DNA of 35,933 nt from Zobellia amurskyensis (GTDB taxonomy: Bacteria > Bacteroidota > Bacteroidia > Flavobacteriales > Flavobacteriaceae): assembly GCF_009725985.1 (NCBI RefSeq), contig NZ_RCNR01000049.1, forward strand, positions 1-35,933, read 5' to 3'. How positions within the stretch are numbered: position 1 is the stretch's first letter; each line of letters opens with the position of its first letter. The translations under genes were made by a program, and so were the position numbers. Below, piece by piece: positions 8,845-17,589 of this stretch. The notes below the pieces were generated by a model. The model was not told the origin of the DNA and did no database searches. It saw only the letters and a list, made by a program, of their open reading frames with translations.

Positions 8845-9178
8845 TTCCATCTTCATCGTAAGTGAACGATTTAAAAGAAACTTCTTCACCATCATTGAAT
8901 ACTGCCATTTGATAAATGGTACGAGGACCTTGTTCTAAAGTTGTTATGCTATAATTACTGAGACTTTGTCCATATTCCTTTTCTGCTCCAGTGCCATGTC
9001 TGAGTTTGAAGGTTACATAATCTGCAGAAAATCCTGCTGAATTAGCAAAAGATATTCCGGTGTCATTAGAGATTTTTGCTTCTCCACTTACTAGAGTGGG
9101 TTCTTTTTCATCTTTTGAACAGCTTGCCGTTATCACCAGAACAACACTGCAAAGTAGGTGTACAATGCGTTTTTTCAT
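8762..9178 (-). CDS. Small secreted lipoprotein of unknown function
   Basis: A 138-residue protein with a lipoprotein signal ending ITASC (lipidation at C20) followed by SKDEKEPT, a common start for Bacteroidota surface lipoproteins. The rest is predicted mostly beta with many acidic residues; I recognise no catalytic motif or family. It is transcribed alone, converging on the symporter gene. Its leader holds two CCCAAATC sites 20-42 nt before the start codon, one in a hairpin loop (see 9193-9220). Confidence 0.75.
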   Translation of the reverse strand: MKKRIVHLLCSVVLVITASCSKDEKEPTLVSGEAKISNDTGISFANSAGFSADYVTFKLRHGTGAEKEYGQSLSNYSITTLEQGPRTIYQMAVFNDGEEVSFKSFTYDEDGNKNEVKSTSVIEIMDNEVLQIVLEDAE

Positions 9179-9192
9179 AATTCTAATTTTAT

Positions 9193-9220
9193 AGGAGGAT
9201 TTGGGGTCTCCTGATTTGGG
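9193..9220 (-). promoter_or_regulatory. Leader hairpin with CCCCAAATC loop plus a second CCCAAATC site
   Basis: On the minus strand AGGAG (9212-9208) pairs with CTCCT (9197-9193) around the loop ACCCCAAATC. A second CCCAAATC lies directly upstream (9220-9213). Both lie in the leader of the lipoprotein gene that starts at 9178. CCCCAAATC is exactly complementary to GATTTGGGG in three of the four small-RNA cores at 35171-35691, and CCCAAATC to GATTTGGG in all four. It could be a binding site for that RNA; chance cannot be excluded. Confidence 0.3.
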
Positions 9221-9415
9221 TAGATATTATTGGCTAACATCTTATGAATCAACGCCTGTTGCTTTGGCTTATTGTATATAATCGTTGTTCGGTATACTAT
9301 TTCTAAAAAGGCACCCTGGTCATGCTTATATTTTTATGTGGCATGAAATAAAGCATACCAATTAAGGAAAACTTGCGTTATAATTTATCCAAACTTTAAC
9401 CAAACCTACCTACGC

Positions 9416-12400
9416 ATGAGATTTTACCGTCTTCTACTAGTGGCCTTTGTATTTTCTGCATCTTGTTCCCAAGCGCAAGAAAACAAGAAAATTGATTCTC
9501 ATTGGCAGCTTCTTCTTAAAAACCAAAGGAAAGAAGCCCAGGTTAAGTTCCAGAAAAAGAATAAGGGTACCCTGCCCGATATGTTAACTACAGAAATCAT
9601 AGCCAACGAGAACGGTACATTTACCGCTGCAGATGGGTTTATTAAAAATATAATTTCCCAACAGGATTTTGAATACTATCTGTATGCCTTATGGAACCAC
9701 AATTTCTTTTTTGACTCCTATTTGAGTACGGGTTTCAATAAGAAAAACGTTCATAATATAAATAGTATACCATTAGACAAAATCAATAACACTACGGTAA
9801 AAGAATCGCTTAGGTATTTAAAATCTGCCGTAGCTCAACATGCTGATGATTGGGCAACGTATGACCAACTAAACGATGCCATACCCGCTATTAAAGCATG
9901 GCAGTTCTGCGGTAGTTTTGAGAATTTGAACGGTAGTGGTTTAGCTACTGAATATGCACCGGAAAAGAATGTAGCCTCCAAGACGGATTTCAATGCCAAT
10001 AGCAACGGATTCATTAATTGGTATGACCAAAGAGGTCGTGAGAAAGATGCCTATCAATATTATTCTAACCACTCAGAGTATGGTGGTGGGGTAAACTATG
10101 CACAGACCTTCATCACAAATCCAACAGCAAAAAAAGCGGTAGTGCGTTTAGGTAGTTCTTCTTTTGCAAGAGTTTGGTTGAACGATGTATTGATTTATGA
10201 AAACACTAACGATGGCATAACCGATATGGATGCCTATAATGTTCTCGTAAACCTTCCTGCAGGCAAGAACCGACTATTAGTGAAGAGTGCGGATCAAAGT
10301 GGAATTGCTTATTTTATTGTTAGAATTACAGATGAAGAAGGTAATGCTTTCAACGATTTAAAATATAAAGCAACCCCAACTAGTTATCAGAAAAGCTCAT
10401 TAGCAGCTATTGCTCCAAAATCTTTACCTCATGCTGTAGAAGATTTTTTCCAAAATAGATTAAAGCAAGACCCAGACAACTTTTTTAATACGATATGTTT
10501 GATCAATACCTACTTGCGAAATTCAAAGTTTAATGAGGCTAAAGCTGCTTTACAGCCTTGGATAGATGCATATCCTGAAAGTTCATTTTTAAGAAAGTAT
10601 CTTATTGAGTGTTATACAAAAGAGAAGGATTACGCCTCGGCAAAAGAGCTGCAAAAGAATATTGAGAGTGATGACGAAAAATATTATTTGTCGTACATCT
10701 ATCGTTTTGAGGATTCTCGGGAGCTTTTTAAATTGCCCTTACCGGAATTTGAAGAATTCGTAGATGAGTTTTCGGCTTCAACTGATATGGATATTTTAAA
10801 ACAATCCGCTAAATTGCTATTGAATATTAGGCAAGAAAATAAATCTGCCGTAAAGGAAACGTTACAGACCATTACGGAGGGTTATAAGGATCAGCTTAGT
10901 ATCTTAAAAGTGTACCTCAATATATATTCGGCCTATTTAAATGAAGATGATAAGGCGATAAAAATTTTGGAAGATATTGATGGGACTTATTTTGATTACG
11001 GTGCATTGCAATCGTTAGCTGGTTTCTACAACAAACAAGATAGAAAGAAAGAGGCCTTAGCTCTTTTTGAAAAGCGGTATAATTTGGTGGATCACGATAA
11101 TATCTACCTATCGGATTATATTGCCTATCAACATGAATATAAGAAGTATGAAGAGTCTTTGCCGTACATAGACCAAATGCTGGAGAATTTCCCGTATTCA
11201 TTTGTTGCCATGGAATTAAAAGGTACTGCCCTAGAGCAATCCGGAAGAAAAAAGGAAGCCCTGGTCTGGTACAAAAAATCACTTCGGCATAACGGCGCAA
11301 ATACGTCCTTGCGCAAGAAGATAGACGACTTGTCTAACGCCAAGGATTATTTAGAAGAATTAGCTACACCTAATATCTATGAATTTATGGCTCAAACCCG
11401 TAACAAAGGTGTAAAGGGCAATTATGGGTATAACTATTTGTTGGATGAAAGTTTGCTTCAGCTGTATCCAGAAGGTGGTGGTAAGTCGCAGACACGCTAT
11501 GTAGTCGAGATTACGAGTGATAGTGGTATAGAGTCTTTAAAAGAGGTAAATCTTGGTTTAAGCGGTAACTATCACATTACAAAATCGGAAATAGTAAAGC
11601 CTAATAAAAAGATAGTTCCTGCATCAAAAAGTGGTTCTAGTATTGTCTTTAATAACCTAGAAATTGGGGATATTATTTATGTAGATTATGAAAGCAGTTA
11701 TGCCAATAGTGGAAGGTTTTATAAAGACCACGTAGATTATTTTCAATTTGATTCTTTTCATCCTATCCGTAAAAATACCTTAAAGATATTGGTGCCCAAG
11801 GATAAGGAATTCACTACTAAAACACTTAATGGCTATGTTAGTTATAAAAAGCGAAATATAGATGATTATGTATACCATGAGTGGGAAACTATTGATCAGG
11901 AAGAATTGAAGCCTGAGGAGAATTTTATGCCAAGTCTTAGTGATGTAGCTAGCTATGTGCACGTAAGCACAATAGGCTCCTGGGATGAAATAGCCAATTG
12001 GTATTCAGATTTGGTACGCCCACAGATTGTTATAAATTCTGATGTAGAGGAAGCTTTTAAAACAATTTTTCCTTTAGGAAGCAATGGGTTATCAGAAGAC
12101 GAAAAGGCTTCTAAGATCTATTATTACATTATGGAGAACTTTAGCTATAGCCATGTTGGTTTTAGACAAAGTGGTTTTGTTCCGCAAAGACCTTCAAAAA
12201 CCATAAAATCTAAATTGGGCGATTGTAAAGATTTTTCAACGCTGTATGTCACTTTGGCCCAAATGGCAGGTTTAAAATCGCATTTAGTTCTAGTGCTTAC
12301 ATCAGACTATGGCGAAAGTACAATGGTACTGCCTAGTCAAGATTTCAATCATTGTATAGCCAAGGTTTTTATAGACGGTAAACCCCAGTATTTGGAGCTT

Positions 12401-13216
12401 ACGGATAACAATATGCCTTATAAGTCAATACCTACCAGTCTTGAGAGCGCTACTGCTTTGGATATTCCGAATAAATGGATGGAAGACGTCAAGAAGGGTG
12501 TTTATAAACTAAAGGATATTGACCATACTACCACGGTGCTAGAAAGTAATATGGAGTATATAATTGGAGAAGGTTCTCATAAATTAAAAATTGAGTCTGT
12601 TCTAAAGGGCAGCATCAACGCGCATTATGCAGCTGTTTTTAAAGAAAACAATTATGAGGTTGTAAAAAAGAGTATTACGGACGATTTTAAAAGTAGAATT
12701 ACTGAGGACTTTACTTTTGACAGTATACACGATATTACCTATGAACTCCGTTCGCCCGTTTTAAAATATACATCAGACCTAACGGTAAATGAAAAGCTGG
12801 ATGAAATTGGCAGTATGAAAGTGTTTCGTATTCCGGCCGTGAACAATGCTTATAATACATCCATAATTCAAGATGATGAGCGTGCTTTTCCTATTGACTA
12901 TTTACTCTATGAAAATGCAGATGTCTACAAATCCAGTTACGTCATCAGACTAAAAGCAGATGAGCGCTTTGTTGAAATTCCGGAAAGTGCGGACTATAGC
13001 TTTAAAAATCATCATTTTAAAATTGATTATGAGCTGGCCAAAGAAAACGAGTTACATATTACTATAGAAGCTAAAACCTCAAAAGAGCGTATTGCGGCAA
13101 GTGATTATAAAGATTTTAAAGCTTATGTAAAAGCAGCCCTAGATGCTAAACAGCAACTCATAGGGTTTAAGAAAAGTAAGAAGGAAACTAAAGTAAGTTT
13201 CTCGGGTAAAAAATAA
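9416..13216 (+). CDS. DUF3857 and transglutaminase-like exported protein with TPR-like repeats
   Basis: A 1266-residue envelope protein. The signal ends SASC (possible lipidation at C17), but SQAQ could also serve as an ordinary signal peptidase site. Roughly residues 340-640 are helical and TPR-like. A DUF3857 domain follows (about 650-850), then a transglutaminase-like domain with a complete triad: C937 (LGDCKDFS), H979 (FNHCIAK) and D997 (LTDNN). A C-terminal beta-rich region (about 1040-1240) resembles DUF2569/3858-type tails. Such proteins may act as periplasmic proteases or peptide cross-linking enzymes; the role is unknown. It converges on riboflavin synthase, with one base between the stop codons. 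Confidence 0.85.
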   Translation: MRFYRLLLVAFVFSASCSQAQENKKIDSHWQLLLKNQRKEAQVKFQKKNKGTLPDMLTTEIIANENGTFTAADGFIKNIISQQDFEYYLYALWNHNFFFDSYLSTGFNKKNVHNINSIPLDKINNTTVKESLRYLKSAVAQHADDWATYDQLNDAIPAIKAWQFCGSFENLNGSGLATEYAPEKNVASKTDFNANSNGFINWYDQRGREKDAYQYYSNHSEYGGGVNYAQTFITNPTAKKAVVRLGSSSFARVWLNDVLIYENTNDGITDMDAYNVLVNLPAGKNRLLVKSADQSGIAYFIVRITDEEGNAFNDLKYKATPTSYQKSSLAAIAPKSLPHAVEDFFQNRLKQDPDNFFNTICLINTYLRNSKFNEAKAALQPWIDAYPESSFLRKYLIECYTKEKDYASAKELQKNIESDDEKYYLSYIYRFEDSRELFKLPLPEFEEFVDEFSASTDMDILKQSAKLLLNIRQENKSAVKETLQTITEGYKDQLSILKVYLNIYSAYLNEDDKAIKILEDIDGTYFDYGALQSLAGFYNKQDRKKEALALFEKRYNLVDHDNIYLSDYIAYQHEYKKYEESLPYIDQMLENFPYSFVAMELKGTALEQSGRKKEALVWYKKSLRHNGANTSLRKKIDDLSNAKDYLEELATPNIYEFMAQTRNKGVKGNYGYNYLLDESLLQLYPEGGGKSQTRYVVEITSDSGIESLKEVNLGLSGNYHITKSEIVKPNKKIVPASKSGSSIVFNNLEIGDIIYVDYESSYANSGRFYKDHVDYFQFDSFHPIRKNTLKILVPKDKEFTTKTLNGYVSYKKRNIDDYVYHEWETIDQEELKPEENFMPSLSDVASYVHVSTIGSWDEIANWYSDLVRPQIVINSDVEEAFKTIFPLGSNGLSEDEKASKIYYYIMENFSYSHVGFRQSGFVPQRPSKTIKSKLGDCKDFSTLYVTLAQMAGLKSHLVLVLTSDYGESTMVLPSQDFNHCIAKVFIDGKPQYLELTDNNMPYKSIPTSLESATALDIPNKWMEDVKKGVYKLKDIDHTTTVLESNMEYIIGEGSHKLKIESVLKGSINAHYAAVFKENNYEVVKKSITDDFKSRITEDFTFDSIHDITYELRSPVLKYTSDLTVNEKLDEIGSMKVFRIPAVNNAYNTSIIQDDERAFPIDYLLYENADVYKSSYVIRLKADERFVEIPESADYSFKNHHFKIDYELAKENELHITIEAKTSKERIAASDYKDFKAYVKAALDAKQQLIGFKKSKKETKVSFSGKK

Positions 13217-13217
13217 T

Positions 13218-13814
13218 TTAAGCGTTGTTCTGGTAAGACATCAGCTTTGCCACATATTTACCAATAACGTCAAACTCTAGATTTACCGTTGTACCTATTT
13301 GGTATGATTTAAAGCGGGTGTGCTCGTAGGTGTAGGGAATAATAGCCACGCTAAAGCTGTTTTTTTCTGAATTAACCACGGTAAGGCTTGTGCCATCAAT
13401 AGTAATGGAGCCCTTCTCAATAGTAGGATTCCCTGTTCCGGCATCATATTCAAAAGTAAAGAACCAACTACCATCTTTTTCTTCAATAGCCCTACATGTA
13501 CCGGTTTGGTCTACATGTCCTTGAACAATATGGCCATCTAAGCGGGAACCAAGAATCATGGCACGTTCTAGGTTAACTCTTTCACCCACCTTTAGTTCGT
13601 CTAAATTAGTTTTTTGCAAAGTTTCATCAATAGCCGTTACGGTATAGGTGTTTTCATCTAGGGAAACTACGGTGAGACAAACACCATTATGAGCAACGCT
13701 CTGATCAATTTTGAGTTCTGGCGTCAATGAAGATTTAACCGTAATATGAAGGTTGCTGCCCTCTTGTTCCAATTGCTGAATTTCGCCTAAAGTTTCGATA
13801 ATGCCCGTAAACAT
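13218..13814 (-). CDS. ribE: Riboflavin synthase, alpha subunit
   Basis: A 198-residue enzyme that dismutates two 6,7-dimethyl-8-ribityllumazine molecules to riboflavin. The N-terminal signature MFTGIIE is diagnostic. Two tandem lumazine-binding halves are visible, each with a VxHNGVCLTV or KGSITIDGTSLTV motif (about 40-52 and 135-147). Length matches the family. No other riboflavin genes are nearby. It diverges from pdxA, with 59 bp between the two start codons. Confidence 0.95.
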   Translation of the reverse strand: MFTGIIETLGEIQQLEQEGSNLHITVKSSLTPELKIDQSVAHNGVCLTVVSLDENTYTVTAIDETLQKTNLDELKVGERVNLERAMILGSRLDGHIVQGHVDQTGTCRAIEEKDGSWFFTFEYDAGTGNPTIEKGSITIDGTSLTVVNSEKNSFSVAIIPYTYEHTRFKSYQIGTTVNLEFDVIGKYVAKLMSYQNNA

Positions 13815-13831
13815 GTTCCGTTAAATTTAAG

Positions 13832-13864
13832 TAGTTTTGTACCCTAGATTATTAGGCAAAGGTA
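13832..13864. promoter_or_regulatory. Divergent -7 boxes for pdxA and riboflavin synthase
   Basis: TAGTTTTG (13832-13839, plus strand) fits TAnnTTTG and points to pdxA, giving an expected start near 13845. On the minus strand TACCTTTG (13864-13857) also fits and points to ribE. Neither has a clear TTTG at -33. The two start regions nearly coincide, so the promoters may interfere. Confidence 0.4.
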
Positions 13865-13873
13865 AAGAATAAG

Positions 13874-14920
13874 ATGCAGGAAGAAGGAAAAATTAAACTC
13901 GGTATTTCAATAGGCGATTTAAACGGAATAGGTTGTGAGGTAGTACTCAAGACCTTTGAAGACGCACGCATGCTGGATTTTTGTACACCGGTCATATTTG
14001 CATCCAACAAAACCATTTCATTTCAGAAAAAAGAATTGGGCTTAGATATCAATTATCACGGCATTACTGATGCCTCAAAAGCGGTAGATGGTAAGATAAA
14101 CGTTGTTAATGTATGGAAAGAGATTCCTAAAATCAATTTTGGAGAAGCTACCGAAGAAGGAGGTAAATATGCCATTAAGTCTTTGCGAGCAGCAGTTGAT
14201 GCATTAAAGAACGATACTATAGATGCTTTGGTTACGGCACCTATCAATAAAAATAATATTCAGGCGGAAGATTTTAAATTTCCAGGCCATACTGATTTTT
14301 TGGCCCAAGAATTAGAGGGCGAAAGCTTAATGTTCATGGTAACGGATGAGCTTAAAGTAGGCTTACTTACCGATCACGTTGCCGTAAAGGATGCCCCTTC
14401 GGCCATAAATCCTATTTTGATCAGGAACAAAGTGCGTACCATAGAGAAATCGTTACAGATGGATTTTGGTATTCGTGCCCCAAAGGTGGCTATGTTAGGT
14501 ATTAACCCACATAGTGGCGATAATGGTATTATAGGTAAGGAAGACGATGAGGTCTTGAAGCCGGTTATCAAAGAAATGTCAGAAGGAGGTCATTTGGTTT
14601 TTGGCCCATATTCTGCCGATAGTTTTTTTGGTTCTGATGCTTATAAAAGTTTTGATGCCATTTTAGCGGCCTATCATGACCAAGGGCTTATACCGTTCAA
14701 GACATTGTCATTTGGTAAAGGCGTTAATTTCACTGCGGGGCTGTCTAAGGTAAGGACATCTCCCGATCATGGTACGGCGTATGAAATTGCAGGTAAAGGC
14801 AAAGCAGACCATAGCTCTTTTAAAGAAGCGGTCTTTACGGCGTTACAAATTTTTAAGAATAGAAAAGAGTATCAAGAACTAACTGAAAACCCTTTGCAGA
14901 AGCAGCGGATAAGGCGCTAA
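13874..14920 (+). CDS. pdxA: 4-hydroxythreonine-4-phosphate dehydrogenase
   Basis: A 348-residue NAD-dependent enzyme of pyridoxal phosphate synthesis that oxidises 4-phosphohydroxy-L-threonine, which then yields 3-amino-2-oxopropyl phosphate. Family motifs with the metal-binding histidines are present: FPGHTDFL (about 136-143), AYHDQGLIPFK (about 268-278) and SPDHGTAYEIAG (about 297-308). The N-terminal GISIGDLNGIGCE matches the phosphate-binding start of PdxA, where GDPAGIG is usual; DLNGIG is the common Bacteroidota variant. It diverges from riboflavin synthase. Confidence 0.95.
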   Translation: MQEEGKIKLGISIGDLNGIGCEVVLKTFEDARMLDFCTPVIFASNKTISFQKKELGLDINYHGITDASKAVDGKINVVNVWKEIPKINFGEATEEGGKYAIKSLRAAVDALKNDTIDALVTAPINKNNIQAEDFKFPGHTDFLAQELEGESLMFMVTDELKVGLLTDHVAVKDAPSAINPILIRNKVRTIEKSLQMDFGIRAPKVAMLGINPHSGDNGIIGKEDDEVLKPVIKEMSEGGHLVFGPYSADSFFGSDAYKSFDAILAAYHDQGLIPFKTLSFGKGVNFTAGLSKVRTSPDHGTAYEIAGKGKADHSSFKEAVFTALQIFKNRKEYQELTENPLQKQRIRR

Positions 14921-14931
14921 TAGAGGGTTTT
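14886..14931 (+). terminator. Possible pdxA terminator overlapping the stop
   Basis: AAAACCCT (14886-14893) pairs with AGGGTTTT (14924-14931) over a 30-nt loop that includes the stop codon, and a short T-run follows. The large loop makes this a weak call. Confidence 0.25.
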
Positions 14932-15008
14932 TATTGCAACTGCCCGCTTTAATTTCAAGAATTGGTCTATAAGATAGGCGAACTTATTGAATTCCAATTA
15001 AAAAAGGG

Positions 15009-15038
15009 TTGTAAGTTTATTAAATAATAGTATCTTTG
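15009..15038 (+). promoter_or_regulatory. Promoter of the yceD-rpmF operon
   Basis: TTG (15009-15011), a 19-nt spacer and TATCTTTG (15031-15038) form a textbook Bacteroidota primary-sigma promoter. Transcription should start near 15043. This rules out the in-frame ATG at 15036 as the yceD start, because it lies inside the -7 box. Confidence 0.75.
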
Positions 15039-15040
15039 CA

Positions 15041-15062
15041 CCCGCCTTTAATCTGGCGGTGT
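15041..15062 (+). promoter_or_regulatory. Leader hairpin upstream of yceD-rpmF
   Basis: CCGCC (15042-15046) pairs with GGCGG (15055-15059) over an 8-nt loop, at or just after the expected transcription start. It could stabilise the 5' end of the ribosomal-protein mRNA or serve as a regulatory site. Confidence 0.35.
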
Positions 15063-15080
15063 ATAAAAATCAGTGTTGTA

Positions 15081-15605
15081 ATGATGAAGCAAAAGGAGTT
15101 TAACATTCCTTTCTCAGGGTTAAGACAAGGAAAACACGAATTTGAGTATACGATTAATAACCCGTTCTTTGAATCTTTTGGGTACGATGAGTTCAATGCC
15201 GCAGACATTAATTTGCATGTAGCTTTGAACAAGATGAGCACAATGCTCGAATTAGAGATGAAAGCCCAAGGCACGGTTAATGTAAATTGCGACCTGACCA
15301 GCGAACCGTTTGATTTGCCAATTGAGGCAGATTTGGAGCTCGTAGTCAAGTTTGGGGAAGAATTTAATGATGAAGATGATGAGATTCTGATTATTCCTCA
15401 TAGAGAACACCAGGTTAATATTGCACAATACGTATACGAAATGTTAGTGTTGGCCGTACCGCAGAAAAGAATTCACCCAGGGGTTTTAGACGGTACATTG
15501 CAATCGGAAGCATTAAAAAGGCTTGAAGAATTGCAGCCCAAGGAAGAGAAAAAAGAAAGTGATCCCAGATGGGACGAATTAAAGAAACTGTTAACGGATA
15601 AATAA
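15081..15605 (+). CDS. yceD: YceD/DUF177 family protein
   Basis: A small acidic protein of about 174 residues in the DUF177 family, nearly always encoded just before rpmF. It is linked to large-subunit or 23S rRNA metabolism, but its biochemistry is not settled. The central acidic patch (EEFNDEDDEILIIPH) and the C-terminal SDPRWDELKKL are typical. I choose ATG 15081 (or 15084, MKQKEF) over the longer frame from 15036 because the promoter -7 box covers the upstream ATG. It is followed 7 bp later by rpmF. Confidence 0.88.
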   Translation: MMKQKEFNIPFSGLRQGKHEFEYTINNPFFESFGYDEFNAADINLHVALNKMSTMLELEMKAQGTVNVNCDLTSEPFDLPIEADLELVVKFGEEFNDEDDEILIIPHREHQVNIAQYVYEMLVLAVPQKRIHPGVLDGTLQSEALKRLEELQPKEEKKESDPRWDELKKLLTDK

Positions 15606-15612
15606 GTTTTAA

Positions 15613-15810
15613 ATGGCACATCCTAAGAGAAAAATATCGAGAACCAGAAGGGACAAAAGAAGAACACATTATAAAGCGGTAGCACCAACTTTGGCTACTG
15701 ACCCAACTACTGGCGAAATGCACTTGTTTCACAGAGCGCATTGGCATGAAGGAAAACTTTATTATAAAGGTCAAATTTTGATCGACAAGACTGAAGAAGC
15801 CGAAGCATAA
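15613..15810 (+). CDS. rpmF: 50S ribosomal protein L32
   Basis: A 65-residue basic protein. The N-terminus [19 protein letters not shown] is the L32 signature. The zinc-binding cysteines of C+ type L32 are absent: the middle reads [15 protein letters not shown], so this is the zinc-free C- form usual in Bacteroidota. It is the second gene of the yceD operon and is followed by an intrinsic terminator. Confidence 0.97.
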   Translation: MAHPKRKISRTRRDKRRTHYKAVAPTLATDPTTGEMHLFHRAHWHEGKLYYKGQILIDKTEEAEA

Positions 15811-15840
15811 ACGTATCGGTTATCTTATGATGAATTCACG

Positions 15841-15873
15841 ACTCCCGTATTTAATGACGGGAGTTTTTTATTT
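15841..15873 (+). terminator. Intrinsic terminator after rpmF
   Basis: ACTCCCGT (15841-15848) and ACGGGAGT (15857-15864) form a perfect 8-bp stem with an 8-nt loop, followed by TTTTTATTT. Confidence 0.9.
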
Positions 15874-15988
15874 CTAGTACTCAAATCTCAAAAACGCATA
15901 GTTTTACAGGGAAAATTCATGGAAATTGATTAATTTTCACGAATTTTGAAGCATTTTTGAAGGTTTCTGATATCAAATCGACTTTAAG

Positions 15989-16981
15989 ATGAGTAAAACA
16001 ACAGCAGCAATTACAGCTGTAGGAGGGTATGTTCCAAAATTTGTTCTAACGAACAACATGTTGGAAGATATGGTGGAGACAAATGATGAATGGATCGTTT
16101 CCAGAACAGGAATTAAAGAAAGACGGGTATTAAAGCCCGAAGAAGGAGAAGGTACTTCATACTTGGCAATAAAGGCCGCTGAAGACCTGATCCAAAAGAA
16201 AAATATTGACCCAAAGGAGATTGATCTGGTAATTATTGCCACTGCAACTCCAGATAGTATGGTAGCATCTACCGCTGCTTTTGTAGCATCGGAAATTGGG
16301 GCTGTAAATGCATTTGCCTATGATCTTTTGGCAGCGTGTTCCAGCTTTTTGTTCGGTATGTCTACTGCTGCTAGTTATATAGAGTCCGGTAGGTATAAAA
16401 AAGTATTGTTGATAGGCGCGGATAAGATGTCCTCAATAATAGACTATACAGATCGTACTACCTGTATTATATTTGGTGATGGTGCCGGCGCGGCATTGTT
16501 CGAGCCAAATGAAGAAGGTTTGGGCTTACAAGATGAATACCTAAGAGCGGATGGTTCCGGAAGACAATATTTAGGTATGGATGCTGGTGGCTCTTTAATG
16601 CCGGCAACAGAAGAAACTGTCAAAAATAGAAAACACTTTATTTACCAAGACGGTAGAACTGTGTTCAAATTTGCGGTTTCGAATATGGCAGATGTAGCCG
16701 AAAAGATTATGGAACGCAATAACTTGGAGCATACAGATGTTTCTTGGCTGGTTCCACATCAAGCCAACAAAAGAATAATAGACGCGACCGCCAATAGAAT
16801 GGGTCTTGACAATGATAAAGTGTTAATGAATATTGAAAGATATGGCAATACCACTTCGGCAACATTGCCATTGTTATTGGCCGATTTTGAAGGTCGATTA
16901 AAAAAGGGTGATAACCTTGTTTTTGCCGCTTTTGGCGGTGGTTTCACTTGGGGTTCCATTTACCTAAAATGGGCTTACTAA
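15989..16981 (+). CDS. fabH: 3-oxoacyl-[ACP] synthase III (KAS III)
   Basis: A 330-residue enzyme that starts type II fatty acid synthesis by condensing an acyl-CoA with malonyl-ACP. The catalytic triad is complete: C117 (LLAACSSFLFG), H257 (VPHQANKRI) and N287 (GNTTSATLP). GDGAGAALFEPN and AAFGGGFTWGS are further family motifs. In flavobacteria FabH often prefers branched acyl-CoA primers, but the sequence does not decide this. It is followed by accB and accC, as is typical for the phylum. Confidence 0.96.
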   Translation: MSKTTAAITAVGGYVPKFVLTNNMLEDMVETNDEWIVSRTGIKERRVLKPEEGEGTSYLAIKAAEDLIQKKNIDPKEIDLVIIATATPDSMVASTAAFVASEIGAVNAFAYDLLAACSSFLFGMSTAASYIESGRYKKVLLIGADKMSSIIDYTDRTTCIIFGDGAGAALFEPNEEGLGLQDEYLRADGSGRQYLGMDAGGSLMPATEETVKNRKHFIYQDGRTVFKFAVSNMADVAEKIMERNNLEHTDVSWLVPHQANKRIIDATANRMGLDNDKVLMNIERYGNTTSATLPLLLADFEGRLKKGDNLVFAAFGGGFTWGSIYLKWAY

Positions 16982-17014
16982 TTAAATACCGATCACTAAA
17001 ATAAATAACATTCC

Positions 17015-17503
17015 ATGGATATTAAAGAAATTCAAAGCCTGATCAAGTTTGTAGCAAAGTCAGGCGCCAGTGAAGTAAAGTTGGAAATGGAGGATTTAAA
17101 AATCACCATTAAGACAGGTACTTCAGATTCTGGTAATGAAACGACCTACGTTCAGCAGATTCCAATGCCCCAAGCTCAGATGATGACTTCTGCGCAAGCT
17201 CCACAAGTGGAAACGGCAGCGGGTGACGCTGCAAAAGCCGAGAAAAAAGAAGAAGATTCAAAGTATATTACTATTAAATCTCCAATTATCGGTACTTTTT
17301 ATAGAAAACCATCACCAGATAAGAGCGCTTTCGTTGAGGTAGGTAGCTCTATTGGTAAAGGAGATGTGCTTTGTGTTATTGAAGCTATGAAGCTTTTTAA
17401 TGATATTGAATCTGAGGTTTCAGGTAAAATCGTGAAGGTTTTGGTAGAGGATTCTTCTCCTGTAGAATTTGATCAGCCTTTATTTTTGGTAGACCCATCA
17501 TAA
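17015..17503 (+). CDS. accB: Acetyl-CoA carboxylase biotin carboxyl carrier protein
   Basis: A 162-residue BCCP. The biotinylated lysine is K126 in [13 protein letters not shown]. The N-terminal helical segment ([24 protein letters not shown]) and the flexible Ala/Pro/Gln linker (about 48-75) are standard. It carries CO2 from AccC to the carboxyltransferase, whose genes accA and accD are not in this window. It lies 33 bp after fabH. Confidence 0.96.
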   Translation: MDIKEIQSLIKFVAKSGASEVKLEMEDLKITIKTGTSDSGNETTYVQQIPMPQAQMMTSAQAPQVETAAGDAAKAEKKEEDSKYITIKSPIIGTFYRKPSPDKSAFVEVGSSIGKGDVLCVIEAMKLFNDIESEVSGKIVKVLVEDSSPVEFDQPLFLVDPS

Positions 17504-17589
17504 ATATAAATTCTGAATCCCAAATATGATTTTCCTGAAAAAGGGACTGAATTTTGGTACTTGGATTTTGGAATTTAAATTGAAAAAGT

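Noticed and set aside
15036-15080. Longer yceD start at 15036
   Set aside because: This ATG lies inside the -7 promoter box and upstream of the expected transcription start.
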